64,000 nucleotides of DNA from Nocardiopsis sp. ATB16-24 (GCF_030271535.1 NZ_JASCXJ010000003.1:369919-433918); one strand, 5' to 3'; positions 53,253 through 62,172 are shown, numbered from the stretch's first letter. The notes: generated by a model not told the origin, from the sequence alone. Numbers and translations: made by a program.

Positions 53253-53884
53253 TGGACGGGCCCACACCCACCACCCACTACTCGACCTTCACCCGGGTGG
53301 CCGCGATCGTGTGGATCGTCATCGCGGTCCTGCTCCTGTTGGACGTGCTCTGGCGGGGACAGGGCCGCGAGGCCTGGATCGCCGGGGCCCTGCTGGTGGT
53401 GTCGATCTCCGCGGCGTACCTGGTGTGGCTGCGTCCGCGTGTGGTCTCCACCGAGCGCGGGCTGAGGGTGATCAATCCGCTGCGCGAGACCTTCGTGCCA
53501 TGGGCCGCCGTGCTCTGGGTGGACGTCACCGACGTCCTGCGAGTGCACACCCCGGGCCGGATCGTGCGCTCCTGGCCGCTGCGTGAGACGAGGCGTCAGA
53601 AGGTCCGCGACAACCTGCGGCGCGAGGGGGGCTACCTCGACCAGGAGGACGGGGACGAGGATCCCGCGGGGATGCGGCCGGTGGACCTGGCGGCCCTGCG
53701 GTTGCGGCGGGACGCCGAACGTCACAAGGCGCGCCCGCTCAGTGGCCCGGTCAGGGACGTGGACGAAGCCGGTCCCGCGGCCCTGGGCGCCGAGGACGAG
53801 CCCCAGACCATGGTCCCCGTGGAGGTCATCGTGGTCGTCGCCGCGACCGTGGTGCTCGTCGTGGCGGTGTTCCTCCTGACCTGA
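53252..53884 (+). CDS. Membrane protein with PH-like domain
   Basis: A 210-residue protein. Two N-terminal membrane segments (about residues 14-34 and 40-60) are followed by a PH-like beta module (RPRVVSTERGLRVINPLRETFVPWAAVLWVDVTDVLRVHT), common in small actinobacterial membrane proteins, then a charged stretch and a C-terminal membrane segment (about 188-209). Start ATG 53252 is coupled to add. Function unknown. Confidence 0.8.
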   Translation: MDGPTPTTHYSTFTRVAAIVWIVIAVLLLLDVLWRGQGREAWIAGALLVVSISAAYLVWLRPRVVSTERGLRVINPLRETFVPWAAVLWVDVTDVLRVHTPGRIVRSWPLRETRRQKVRDNLRREGGYLDQEDGDEDPAGMRPVDLAALRLRRDAERHKARPLSGPVRDVDEAGPAALGAEDEPQTMVPVEVIVVVAATVVLVVAVFLLT

Positions 53885-53905
53885 GCACCGTCGCTCTCCC
53901 GATCC

Positions 53906-53937
53906 GGCCCGGCTCCGTCCCGCACGCGGACCGGGCC
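53906..53937 (+). terminator. Weak hairpin after the add operon
   Basis: GGCCCGG (53906-53912) can pair with CCGGGCC (53931-53937) across an 18-base loop that can itself form a few pairs. It is the only terminator-like structure before the iron box. Confidence 0.4.
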
Positions 53938-53957
53938 CGACGTCGTTCTCCACGAGG

Positions 53958-54000
53958 TTGACGCGCCCCCCGCTTTTCTGGTTAGGTAAGGCATGCCTAA
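53958..54000 (+). promoter_or_regulatory. Promoter overlapped by an iron box (DtxR/IdeR/DmdR type)
   Basis: TTGACG (53958-53963), an 18-base spacer and TTAGGT (53982-53987) form a promoter. The 19-base TTAGGTAAGGCATGCCTAA (53982-54000) matches the consensus TTAGGTTAGGCTAACCTAA at 15 of 19 positions and overlaps the -10 box. Iron-loaded DtxR-family repressor would shut this promoter. No recognisable gene follows on the + strand. Confidence 0.7.
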
Positions 54001-54397
54001 GGGGAAGTCTCCGGGGGGTGGACCTCGCGCGGACGGACGTCCCGCCGGGACCGAACCGAGGGCGACGCGCGCGGTACAACTGGATAACGAGAAGAAAGGT
54101 GTCCGGGTCGCGAGTCCAACGGGGTCTGCGGGGATCCCGCGCGGCGTAGGGCACCGGGGCGCACATCGCCTCCGGCCGGATCATGGTCGGTACCGTCCAC
54201 CTCCGGCCTCGGGGTGTACGCTCGCCACGCCGGTACCGGGTGATCCGGTCGGAGGCGCCCCACCGGACGGCCACGCCGTCTCCGTCCTCACCGAGAAGGC
54301 CCCGCACCCCGTCGATCGGGGGACCCTGGGCACGGGTCCGCTCCGTGCCGATCCGTGGCGGTCCTCATGACCGAGGACCGGCTTCGCGGGACCGCTC
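54001..54397. other. 397-bp region downstream of the iron box, no recognised gene
   Basis: Three + strand frames are open for 60-125 codons (for example from ATG 53993 inside the box, or GTG 54018 after GGGGAAG), but their products are Arg/Pro/Gly-rich and show no known features. The purine nucleoside phosphorylase gene converges from the right. An iron-regulated small RNA or a short unrecognised protein would fit. Confidence 0.4.
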
Positions 54398-55219
54398 CTA
54401 GATGTGGGTGATCACCCTGTTGAGCAGTTCGCCCAACCGCCTCGACCTTTGCGTGACCACCTCCAGCGCGCGTTCGGCCTCGAAGGGCTCGAACAGCGTG
54501 CCGACCGCGTCGTTGCTGATCATCGCCAGCCCCAGCACCTCGGCGCCCATCTCCACGGCGGCGATGGTCTCGAGGGCGATCGACCGCCCCACCAGGTCCG
54601 CCCCCGCCTGACGCAGCACCTTCAGCTCCGAGGGCGTCTGCATCTGCGGCCCGATCGTGGACACGTACACGCCCTCGGCCAGCGTCACGTCGACCTCGTT
54701 GACCGCACGCCGTAGCCTGGCACTGTAGGCGTCGGACAGGTCCACGAACGAGGAGCCGGTGAGCGGGGAACGGGCGGTCAGGTTGATGTGGTCGCGGACC
54801 ACCACTGGTTGGCCTGGGGAGAAGTCGGTGCGCAGGGACCCCGCCGACCCCGTCAGTACGGCGATCGTCGCACCCGCGGCCAGTCCCGTGCGCACCGCGT
54901 GGGTGACCTCCAGCGGCCCGTAGCCCTCATAGAGGTGAATGCGTCCCATGAACACGACCACACGCTTCTCGCCCACCCACATACTGCGGACCCTGGAGGA
55001 GTGGCCCTCCGCCGTGGGCGCGTGGAAACCGGGCAGTTCGGTGGCGTCGAACTCGATGTCGTGCGAACCCAGTGTGTCCACCGCGCCCGCCCACCCCGAG
55101 CCGAGCACCACCAGTGCGTCGAAGCTGTCGGCCCCGGTACGGGACAGCAACTCGTGCGCCGCGCCGGCCGCCAGTTCCTTCGCGCCACCGGTCGTCCTCG
55201 CCCGCTGCTCTCGTTCCAT
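54398..55219 (-). CDS. Purine-nucleoside phosphorylase (trimeric type)
   Basis: A 273-residue salvage enzyme that splits inosine/guanosine with phosphate. ALVVLGSGWAGAVDTL (phosphate loop), VVVFMGRIHLYEGYGPLEV, VLTGSAGSL, and the late STIGPQMQTPSELKVLRQAGADLVGRS with AMISNDA match the PNP/MTAP family II. ATG 55219 lies eight bases after TAGCAT, suggesting a leaderless transcript; no ribosome site is present. It is convergent with the iron-box region and divergent from lpdA. It works with adenosine deaminase nearby. Confidence 0.93.
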   Translation of the reverse strand: MEREQRARTTGGAKELAAGAAHELLSRTGADSFDALVVLGSGWAGAVDTLGSHDIEFDATELPGFHAPTAEGHSSRVRSMWVGEKRVVVFMGRIHLYEGYGPLEVTHAVRTGLAAGATIAVLTGSAGSLRTDFSPGQPVVVRDHINLTARSPLTGSSFVDLSDAYSARLRRAVNEVDVTLAEGVYVSTIGPQMQTPSELKVLRQAGADLVGRSIALETIAAVEMGAEVLGLAMISNDAVGTLFEPFEAERALEVVTQRSRRLGELLNRVITHI

Positions 55220-55596
55220 CACACGACGGATGCTACCCGTGGGGGACCGGAATGTTCCGTAGGCACGGACGCGTGTGTCCGGACCGTCCACGGACGCCGG
55301 TCCCCCTGTCATGTGCGTCACGGGATCGGTCCCGAGGACCGCGGCACGCCCCGGTCCCGGCGCCACGGTCGACGGTGGTACGAGGCCGTGGGTCCGGCGC
55401 GGGCGGGTGCGGTGCGCGTCACGGACGGGCACGGATGACGGCGGGGGAGCGGCCGTGCCCGGGGCGTCTGCTGTTTCCGCCGATCGGCATGACCGACAAT
55501 GGGGGAAAAGATGAATCAGGTGGTGCCCCGTCATGCCCGCGTATCGTCCGATCACGAGGCGTGCGTGGCGGCTCGGCCCAGAGGGAGTGAAGCAGC
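55220..55596. other. Divergent promoter region between PNP and lpdA
   Basis: 377 bases without a convincing gene. TAGCAT (leftward, just before the PNP start) is a likely -10. On the right, GACAAT near 55494 is a weak -10 candidate for lpdA. Confidence 0.4.
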
Positions 55597-56985
55597 GTGA
55601 CTAAGGTCGTGATCATCGGTGGCGGGCCCGGGGGTTATGAGGCGGCGTTGGTCGCCGCGCAACTCGACGCGGACGTGACCGTGGTGGAACGCGACGGCAT
55701 CGGTGGCGCTTGCGTCCTGACCGACTGCGTTCCCTCCAAGACCCTGATCGCCACGTCCACCCGCACCACGTACGTGCGCGAGGCCGACCACCTCGGTATC
55801 CACATCCACGACGGCCACGACGGTCACGACAAGACCTTGGTCGACGTGGACAGCGACCAGGTCAACTCCCGGATCAAACGCCTGGCCCGAGCCCAGTCCG
55901 AGGACACCCGGGCGCGTCTGATCAAGGAGGGTGTGAAGGTCGTCAGCGGTGAGGCCCGTCTGGTCGACCCGCGCATCGTGGCGGTCGGTGACCGGCGACT
56001 GCGCGCCGACGTCGTGCTCATCGCCACGGGTGCGCACCCGCGCGAGTTGCCCTCGGCCAAGCCGGACGGCGAACGCATCCTCACCTGGCGCCACCTCTAT
56101 GACATGGAGGAGCTTCCCGAGAAGTTGATCGTGGTCGGGTCGGGGGTCACCGGAGCCGAGTTCGCCAGTGCCTACCAGGCCCTGGGCTCCAACGTCACCC
56201 TCGTCTCGTCCCGTGAGCGCGTCATGCCCACCCAGGACGCCGACGCCGCCGAGGTGCTGGAGGAGGTCTTCATGCGCCGTGGCATGACCGTCCTCAGCAG
56301 GACCCGCGCCGAGTCGGTCGAGCGCATCGGTGACGGTGTGATCGTCACCCTCTCCGACGGTCGCACGGTGGAGGGCAGCCACTGCCTGATGACGGTCGGC
56401 ATGATCCCCAACACGGCGGATCTCGGCCTGGAGGAGGCGGGCGTGCGCCTGGGCGACGGAGGGTTCGTGGAGGTCGACCGGGTCTCACGTACCACCGTCC
56501 CCGGTGTGTACGCGGCGGGCGACTGCACGGGCGTGAACATGCTGGCCTCCGTGGCCGCGATGCAGGGCCGCATCGCCATGTGGCACGCTCTCGGCGAGGC
56601 CGTCGCCCCGCTCAAGCTCTCCACCGTGGCCTCCACCGTGTTCACCCACCCCGAACTGGCCGCGGTGGGCGCCAGCGAGGACGACGTGCGCAGCGGTCGG
56701 ATCGACGGCCGAACGGTCACCCTGCCGCTCAACACCAACCCTCGGGCCAAGATGAACGAGGTCAGGGACGGTTTCGTCAAGCTGATCTGTCGTCAGCACA
56801 CCGGTATCGTGCTGGGCGGGGTCATCGTCGGTCCTCGTGCGAGCGAACTCATCCTGGGCGTGTCCATCGCGGTCCAACAGCGTCTGACGGTGGACGACAT
56901 CGCCCACACCTTCTCGGTCTACCCGTCGCTGTCGGGCAGCGTCACCGAGGCGGCCCGCTCCCTGATGCTGGCCTCACCGGAGTAA
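55597..56985 (+). CDS. lpdA: NAD(P)H-quinone dehydrogenase, LpdA type
   Basis: A 462-residue FAD flavoprotein of the pyridine-nucleotide disulfide reductase family. The FAD motif is VVIIGGGPGGYEAAL. The active-site region GGACVLTDCVPSKT has the spacing of Mycobacterium LpdA (Rv3303c) rather than GGTCLNVGCIPSK of true lipoamide dehydrogenases. The NAD motif is VVGSGVTGAEFASAY, and YAAGDCTG binds FAD. The C-terminal FSVYPSLSGSVTEAA lacks the catalytic His-x4-Glu pair of lipoamide dehydrogenase, again as in LpdA. It is therefore expected to reduce quinones, in redox defence. GTG 55597 follows GAGGGAGTGAAG. Confidence 0.93.
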   Translation: MTKVVIIGGGPGGYEAALVAAQLDADVTVVERDGIGGACVLTDCVPSKTLIATSTRTTYVREADHLGIHIHDGHDGHDKTLVDVDSDQVNSRIKRLARAQSEDTRARLIKEGVKVVSGEARLVDPRIVAVGDRRLRADVVLIATGAHPRELPSAKPDGERILTWRHLYDMEELPEKLIVVGSGVTGAEFASAYQALGSNVTLVSSRERVMPTQDADAAEVLEEVFMRRGMTVLSRTRAESVERIGDGVIVTLSDGRTVEGSHCLMTVGMIPNTADLGLEEAGVRLGDGGFVEVDRVSRTTVPGVYAAGDCTGVNMLASVAAMQGRIAMWHALGEAVAPLKLSTVASTVFTHPELAAVGASEDDVRSGRIDGRTVTLPLNTNPRAKMNEVRDGFVKLICRQHTGIVLGGVIVGPRASELILGVSIAVQQRLTVDDIAHTFSVYPSLSGSVTEAARSLMLASPE

Positions 56986-57100
56986 TCCCCTCCTACTCCC
57001 CGGAGCCCGCCGCGTCTTCGCCCGTGAGGCTCGCGGTGGGCTCCGCCCGCGCCGCCGTCCTCCTTACCCGTTCTTGACGCGGATCGGGTAACGTCCTCCC

Positions 57101-57451
57101 GTGATCTGTCCCAAATGTCAAAGCGCCATGCGCACCTTCGACCGGCAGGGCGTCCACATCGAACAGTGTGACGGCTGTCAGGGCATCTTCCTGGACCGGG
57201 GAGAGTTGGAGCGCATCGTGGACGCCGAGCGACGGCACTACGGTTTCGCGCCGCCCCCGGCCCCCCAGACCCCGCCGCCCGCCTACCCCCAGGCTCCCGT
57301 GGCCGGCCATCCCGGCGGCTACCCCGACTCTCCGCGCGGCTACCGCGGTGGTTATCCCGACTCCCCGCGTGGCTACCACGGCGGCTATCGGGACTCGCCC
57401 CCGCCGTACAGGAGGCGCCGCAAGAGCTTCCTGGAACAGCTCTTCGACTGA
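57101..57451 (+). CDS. TFIIB-type zinc-ribbon protein
   Basis: A 116-residue protein. The N-terminal zinc ribbon has CPKC (Cys3, Cys6) and CDGC (Cys23, Cys26), followed by QGIFLDRGELERIV, typical of the zf-TFIIB family of small bacterial proteins. The second half is a Pro/Gly/Tyr-rich low-complexity region with GGYPDSPRGY repeated three times in variants, then a basic patch and the end SFLEQLFD. GTG 57101 is the start. The function of these proteins is unknown. The neighbouring gene also carries an N-terminal Cys4 motif. Confidence 0.85.
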   Translation: MICPKCQSAMRTFDRQGVHIEQCDGCQGIFLDRGELERIVDAERRHYGFAPPPAPQTPPPAYPQAPVAGHPGGYPDSPRGYRGGYPDSPRGYHGGYRDSPPPYRRRRKSFLEQLFD

Positions 57452-57481
57452 TCCCCGAGCCCGAACCGGCCGAGGAGCCCC

Positions 57482-58123
57482 GTGCACCCGCTGATCTGCG
57501 TCCACTGCGGGGAATGGGACGAGGTCCCCGACACCGACGCGGGGACCTCGACGCTGCGCTGCGCCTCCTGCCTGCGCACCCGCCCGTTCCTGCGCCTGCC
57601 CCTGTACTGCGTGTCGGGTCCCAGCGGCACCGGTAAGTCCACCATCGCCGGGATGCTCCTGGAAAGGCTCAGGAGCCGCTTCGTCGTCCTCGAACAGGAC
57701 CTGTTGTGGGTGGGCGGACTCCGGGACCCCGCCCACGACCACCGCCTGTTCCGCTCCACATGGCTGCGTACGGCCGCCATGGTGCAACAGAGCGGTCGGC
57801 CCGTCGTGCTGTGCGGGACGGTGATGCCGCCGGAGTTCGAGCCCCTGCCCGAACGCGCCCTGTTCACGGACGTCCACTATCTCGCGTTGACCTGTGAACC
57901 CGACGTCCTGGCCGCGCGCCTGCGTGCCCGACCGGCCTGGCGGGGGTGGGACGAGGAGCGGATCAGGGAGAACCTGGAGTTCGCGGCCTGGGTGGTGGAC
58001 CGGGCGGAGGCCCTCGACCCTCCACTGACACTGCTCGACACCACCCGGACCGACCCCGTGGAGACCGCCGAGGCCGTGTGCGGGTGGATCGGTCGGCTAC
58101 AGGCGGCGGCCGACGGCACGTGA
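57482..58123 (+). CDS. P-loop nucleotide kinase-like protein with zinc ribbon
   Basis: A 213-residue protein. An N-terminal Cys4 motif (CVHCGE...RCASCLR, residues 6-31) is followed by an AAA/adenylate-kinase-like P-loop domain: Walker A GPSGTGKST near residue 46, LEQDLLW, VVLCGTVMP and an LRARPAWRG lid-like region. It probably phosphorylates a small molecule; the substrate is unknown. Start GTG 57482 follows GAGGAG. It follows the zinc-ribbon gene by 30 bases, and the pair may be cotranscribed. Confidence 0.82.
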   Translation: MHPLICVHCGEWDEVPDTDAGTSTLRCASCLRTRPFLRLPLYCVSGPSGTGKSTIAGMLLERLRSRFVVLEQDLLWVGGLRDPAHDHRLFRSTWLRTAAMVQQSGRPVVLCGTVMPPEFEPLPERALFTDVHYLALTCEPDVLAARLRARPAWRGWDEERIRENLEFAAWVVDRAEALDPPLTLLDTTRTDPVETAEAVCGWIGRLQAAADGT

Positions 58124-58153
58124 GCGGACGGTACCGGGTCCGCGACGAGGAAA

Positions 58154-58180
58154 GGGCTCCGGGCGTGTCGCCCGGAGCCC
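58154..58180. terminator. Bidirectional terminator between convergent genes
   Basis: A perfect 12-bp stem, GGGCTCCGGGCG (58154-58165) with its reverse complement (58169-58180), and a 3-base loop. Confidence 0.8.
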
Positions 58181-58197
58181 TGAGGACACGGAAGCGG

Positions 58198-59487
58198 TCA
58201 GAAGTCGAAGCCTCCGAAGTCGCCGAAGTCCCCGCCTCCACCGAAGTCGCCCCCGAAGTCGTCTCCGCCTCCGAAGTCGCCCTCGGCACCGACGTCTCCG
58301 GCACCGAGACCCATGCCCATGCCCATGCCCATCATCGACCCCATCATGGAGCCCATCATCATGCCGCTGAACATGCCCATCATCATGTTCATGCCGAAGT
58401 AGCCGCTGGCGTAGGGCGAGTAAGCCGGGCCGGCGTCGTAGTACGGGCGACGTTCGCCGTCCACCTCGACCAGGCGGACGTCCGGCTGACCACCGGTGCG
58501 CACGGCCCGGGCACAGTCCGCACAAGCGGTGACCTCGCGGGGAGAGCCGCCGGGCGGAGCCCAGACGACGTCCTCCGTGGACGGACCGTGCTGTGGGTTG
58601 AAGAAGCACGGGCCGCGCCGGTCGGGGACCGGGTCACCGTTCATCCGGGCCCGCGTGGCGGTCATGTAGTAGCGGCCGTCCTCCAGGGCGCTGGTCACCA
58701 ACCGGACCTGCTCGGGTTCCTGGATGGTGTCCAACAGGGACTTGGCCTGGTCGTAGGCGTCCATGGCGCGGGAGTAGTCCTCGCGGGTGGCGTCGTCGAC
58801 CTTGGCCAGGTCGATCTCCAGACGTGCGACGTCCTCACCGAGCCGGACGACGTCCTCGGTGGCCATCTGCCGGATCTCCTCCAGCTGCTTGGCCTTCTCC
58901 GCCTCGCGCTTCTTCCGGCTGTTGTGGACGAACCAGGCGCCCGCGGCGACGAGCGCCAGCAGGAGTCCGAGGAGCACCAGTCCGGAGACGGTCCCCGCCT
59001 GTTCGGACTCCTCCACCTGACCGACCGCCTCGGGGACGGCCACGAGGGTGTCCACCTGGTTGCCGCCGCCCTCACGGACGGCGATGTCACGGATGGCCTG
59101 GGTGTCCTCCACGTCCGGTGACAGGACGACGAAGTCCTGGTTGCCCGCGAACACGGCGTAGACGCCGTCGCCGACCTCGTCCATGACCGGGTCCATCAGG
59201 ACGTCGAGCCCGGCCTGTGAGGCGACGGTGTCGGAAGGCAGGATCACGTAGTAGACGGGTGTGTCCGAGCCGGCCGAAGCCGCCTCCAGGGCGCCCTCCT
59301 CGGCCGAGGGGATGGCGTCGATACTCGGCTCGATGAAGACGCCGTCGTCCTCCAGTTCGTCGACGACGGCCTGAGCGTCCGGTAGTTGGGGCTGGGTATC
59401 GGCCGCGGCGGGTACCGCCGCGACGCTCACCGCCGCCGCCGCGAGTCCGGCGGTCAGCGCAGTGGATGTTGCCAAGCGGCGCAGCAT
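58198..59487 (-). CDS. Secreted/membrane protein with Met/Gly/Phe-rich C-terminus
   Basis: A 429-residue protein. It has a signal peptide (residues 1-30), an extracytoplasmic domain (about 35-165), one membrane segment (about 172-192, VSGLVLLGLLLALVAAGAWFV), and a cytoplasmic coiled coil (KKREAEKAKQLEEIRQMA). A cytoplasmic part with CFFNPQHGP and CADCARAV follows, then a very methionine-rich stretch (about 365-390) and a Gly/Phe/Asp-rich end. I do not recognise a function; the first domain has a TPM-like feel. Start ATG 59487 follows AGAGGAA; a GTG eight codons upstream is an alternative. Confidence 0.75.
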   Translation of the reverse strand: MLRRLATSTALTAGLAAAAVSVAAVPAAADTQPQLPDAQAVVDELEDDGVFIEPSIDAIPSAEEGALEAASAGSDTPVYYVILPSDTVASQAGLDVLMDPVMDEVGDGVYAVFAGNQDFVVLSPDVEDTQAIRDIAVREGGGNQVDTLVAVPEAVGQVEESEQAGTVSGLVLLGLLLALVAAGAWFVHNSRKKREAEKAKQLEEIRQMATEDVVRLGEDVARLEIDLAKVDDATREDYSRAMDAYDQAKSLLDTIQEPEQVRLVTSALEDGRYYMTATRARMNGDPVPDRRGPCFFNPQHGPSTEDVVWAPPGGSPREVTACADCARAVRTGGQPDVRLVEVDGERRPYYDAGPAYSPYASGYFGMNMMMGMFSGMMMGSMMGSMMGMGMGMGLGAGDVGAEGDFGGGDDFGGDFGGGGDFGDFGGFDF

Positions 59488-59578
59488 GATCGTTCCTCTC
59501 GCCTCCCTCAAGGATAAAGACGAATGACCTCCCCCTCACAGTTCCCGATGTGCCCCATCCCACGTGGGGTGGAACACG

Positions 59579-59612
59579 CCGCGGCCCACCGGAGGACTCC
59601 GGCGGGCCGCGG
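59579..59612 (-). terminator. Terminator after the symporter gene
   Basis: A 16-bp stem with one A-C mismatch, 59579-59594 (CCGCGGCCCACCGGAG) with 59597-59612, 26 bases beyond the symporter stop. Confidence 0.75.
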
Positions 59613-59637
59613 GGAGGGGGCACGGCGGACACCGGCC

Positions 59638-61071
59638 CTAGCCGGAGGCCCCCACCGTGGTCTTCGGGGCGTCCGGTTCCTCACCGGCCTCATCGCCCTC
59701 GGCGTCGGTACGGGTCTCGTCCAGCGGTACGAAGCCGGAGGCGGTGCGCGGCGCGTTGTAGCGGGGCAGGTCCAAGATGCCCTCCCGCTTGGCGACGATG
59801 GCCGGGACCAGTGCCTGGCCCGCGACGTTGACCGCGGTGCGCCCCATGTCCAGGATCGGGTCGACGGCCAGCAGCAGGCCCACGCCCTCCAGGGGCAGGC
59901 CCAGGGTGGACAGGGTCAGGGTCAGCATGACGGTCGCGCCCGTGGTGCCGGCGGTCGCGGCGGAGCCGATCACCGACACGAACGCGATCAGCAGGTAGTC
60001 GGTGACCCCGAGGCTGACACCGGGGAAGAACTGGGCGATGAAGATCGCCGAGATCGCCGGGTAGATGGCGGCGCAGCCGTCCATCTTGGTGGTGGCGCCG
60101 AAGGGGACGGCGAAGGCGGAGTAGTAGCGCGGCACACCCAGGTTCTGCTCGGTGACGCGTTGGGTGACGGGCATGGTGCCCATCGAGGAGCGGGACACGA
60201 AGCCGAGCTGGACCGCGGGCCACACACCGCTGAAGTACTTCAGCGGGGACAGGCCGTTGAGGCGGGCGAGCAGCGGGTAGACGGCGAACAGCACCAACGC
60301 CAGGCCGATGTAGATGGTCAGCGTGTACTTGCCCAGGGCGCCGATGGTGGTCCAGCCGTAGCTGTACACGGCGTTGCCCAACAGCCCGACGGTGCCGATC
60401 GGGGCCAGGCGGATGACCCACCACAGGGCCTTGAGCACGACCTGGAGCGCGGAGTCGGTGAAGGTGATGAACGGCTCGGCCGCCTTGCCGACCTTCACCG
60501 CTGCGACGCCGAGGACGACGGCGATGACGATCAGTTGCAGGACGTTGAAGTCCAGGGAGGCGCTGAAGGATCCGTCGTCGGCGCCGGAGACCCTGGCGCC
60601 CAGTCCCAGGAAGTTGACGGGGACGATGCTCTCGATGAACGCCAGCCAGGAGCCGGTGCCCGAGGGCTCGGCCAGGGTGGAGTCGTCCACGCCGCTGTTG
60701 AGGCCCGGGCGGAGGGTCAGGCCGAGCGTGATGCCGATGGCCACCGCGATCAGGGCGGTGCCGCCGAACCACAGCAGTGTCTTCCACGCCAGTCTCGCCG
60801 CGTTGGCGACGTTGCGCAGATTGGCGATGGAGGAGATGACGGCGAGGACGATCAATGGCGGCACGATCGTCCTCAACAGCGTGACGAAGGTGGAGCCGAC
60901 GGTCTCCAACGTCACGGCGAGCCAGTTCGGCTGCTCGTCGCCGACCGGGCCGATCCGAAGGGCGACGAAGCCCAATACGACGCCGAGGACCAGGCCGGTG
61001 AGGACCTGGGCCGCGAACGGGAAGCGGGGGGTTCTGCGCTGTGCGGGCACACCTGTGCTCTGTGCGGACAC
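59638..61071 (-). CDS. Dicarboxylate/amino acid:cation symporter (DAACS family)
   Basis: A 477-residue transporter with about eight membrane helices and two re-entrant loops. Family motifs are the Ser-rich SRSSMGTMPVT in loop HP1, PFGATTKMDGCA, the HP2 SAATAGTTGATVM, and VDPILDMGRTAVNVAGQ near the end. It imports dicarboxylates or acidic/neutral amino acids with Na+ or H+. The acidic C-terminal 40 residues are variable. GTG 61071, ten bases after GGAG, gives the usual N-terminus; a longer frame to 61167 is possible. Confidence 0.92.
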   Translation of the reverse strand: MSAQSTGVPAQRRTPRFPFAAQVLTGLVLGVVLGFVALRIGPVGDEQPNWLAVTLETVGSTFVTLLRTIVPPLIVLAVISSIANLRNVANAARLAWKTLLWFGGTALIAVAIGITLGLTLRPGLNSGVDDSTLAEPSGTGSWLAFIESIVPVNFLGLGARVSGADDGSFSASLDFNVLQLIVIAVVLGVAAVKVGKAAEPFITFTDSALQVVLKALWWVIRLAPIGTVGLLGNAVYSYGWTTIGALGKYTLTIYIGLALVLFAVYPLLARLNGLSPLKYFSGVWPAVQLGFVSRSSMGTMPVTQRVTEQNLGVPRYYSAFAVPFGATTKMDGCAAIYPAISAIFIAQFFPGVSLGVTDYLLIAFVSVIGSAATAGTTGATVMLTLTLSTLGLPLEGVGLLLAVDPILDMGRTAVNVAGQALVPAIVAKREGILDLPRYNAPRTASGFVPLDETRTDAEGDEAGEEPDAPKTTVGASG

Positions 61072-61494
61072 GGGATGGGACTCCAGGATGTGAAGACGGC
61101 CCGAGGACCGCGTGGGGTGACGCGGCGGGCACGGAAGGGGTTCTGGCCGAGGAACGGCGGAAATCACCCAGGGGAGGGTGCACGGGGAGGGGTGCGTGGC
61201 GCACCGCCCGGACGGGCGGCGCGTGGACCTAGCTACACGCCTGACAACCGCAACGGCACAGGTCGATGTGCCAACGTCGCGTCAGTCCCCAGATGTTCGT
61301 CACGACAGGGGACAACAACCCTCCTCATGTCCGGTATTCCTCCCAGGTGGCCGTCACCGAGTTCCTCCTCGGGGCCGTATCGCCGACAGGGCGGGCGTTT
61401 CGGTGCCGCCTGCCGGCGGATGCGGTGAGGATCACCCTCCGGTGGGGAGTCAGGTGGGACGATGTGCGGGAAGCACCGTTACGGGGTGACAGTG
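61072..61494. other. 423-bp intergenic region, no gene seen
   Basis: It lies between the divergent symporter and Uma2 genes. GC is somewhat lower from 61240 on. No strong palindrome or RNA structure stands out. The Uma2 frame is open from ATG 61462. Confidence 0.4.
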
Positions 61495-62172
61495 ATGGCT
61501 ACCGTGGGCGACGAGAACGATCCGATGATCGGAGACCGTGACATGCCCGTTCCAGCCGTGGTCGCGCGACCTGACCCAGAACTCGACGGCGCGGTGCTGC
61601 TTCCGATGCCGCCACAGGACGGGTTCACCGCAGAGGACCTCGACCGCATCCCGGATCTTCCGCCGCACACCGAACTCATCGACGGAAATCTGGTACTGGT
61701 GAGCCCTCAGAAGCTCTTCCACACGTTCATGCTGGATCTCTTGGTGATGGAGATGAGGTCTCAGACGCCGGAGACTCTGTTGGCGTGTCGGGGGATGACG
61801 GTGACTCTGGGCGAACGTCAACGGCCCGAACCGGATCTCGTGATCATCGACGTCGAGGCATACGAGGGGCCGAACGGTACGTCGGTCACCGCCGAGTCGG
61901 TGCGGTTGGCGGTCGAGGTCCTCTCGCCCGAATCGGAGGTGCGGGATCGGGGCCGCAAGCCCCAGCTCTACGCGCAGGCCGGTATTCCCCACTTCTGGTT
62001 GGTCGAACAGGAGGGGGACCACGGTTCCGTGGTGTACGTGTACGAACTCGATCCGGTCAACGAGAAGCACACGAACGTGAGTGTGCAGCGAAGCCGTCTC
62101 AAAGTGGACGTGCCCTGCCGTCTGGACATCGATCTCACCCGTCTACCGCGGCCCCCACGGGCGAAGAACTGA
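61495..62172 (+). CDS. Uma2 family (DUF820) restriction endonuclease-like protein
   Basis: A 225-residue protein with the PD-(D/E)xK fold of the Uma2 family. The catalytic set is EPDLVIID (Asp), AVEVLSPES (Glu-x-x-Ser) and RDRGRKPQLYAQAGIPHFWLVE (Lys). ELIDGNLVLVSPQKLFHTFML is the family opening. Uma2 proteins are numerous in actinobacteria and cyanobacteria, but their biological role is unsettled. The start is uncertain: ATG 61495 (after GGGGTGA), 61462 or 61543 (after GGAG). Base use is a little less GC-rich than in core genes. Confidence 0.87.
   Translation: MATVGDENDPMIGDRDMPVPAVVARPDPELDGAVLLPMPPQDGFTAEDLDRIPDLPPHTELIDGNLVLVSPQKLFHTFMLDLLVMEMRSQTPETLLACRGMTVTLGERQRPEPDLVIIDVEAYEGPNGTSVTAESVRLAVEVLSPESEVRDRGRKPQLYAQAGIPHFWLVEQEGDHGSVVYVYELDPVNEKHTNVSVQRSRLKVDVPCRLDIDLTRLPRPPRAKN

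Noticed and set aside
55597..56985. Dihydrolipoamide dehydrogenase of a 2-oxoacid complex
   Set aside because: The active-site region GGACVLTDCVPSK and the missing C-terminal His-Glu pair point to the LpdA quinone-reductase type.
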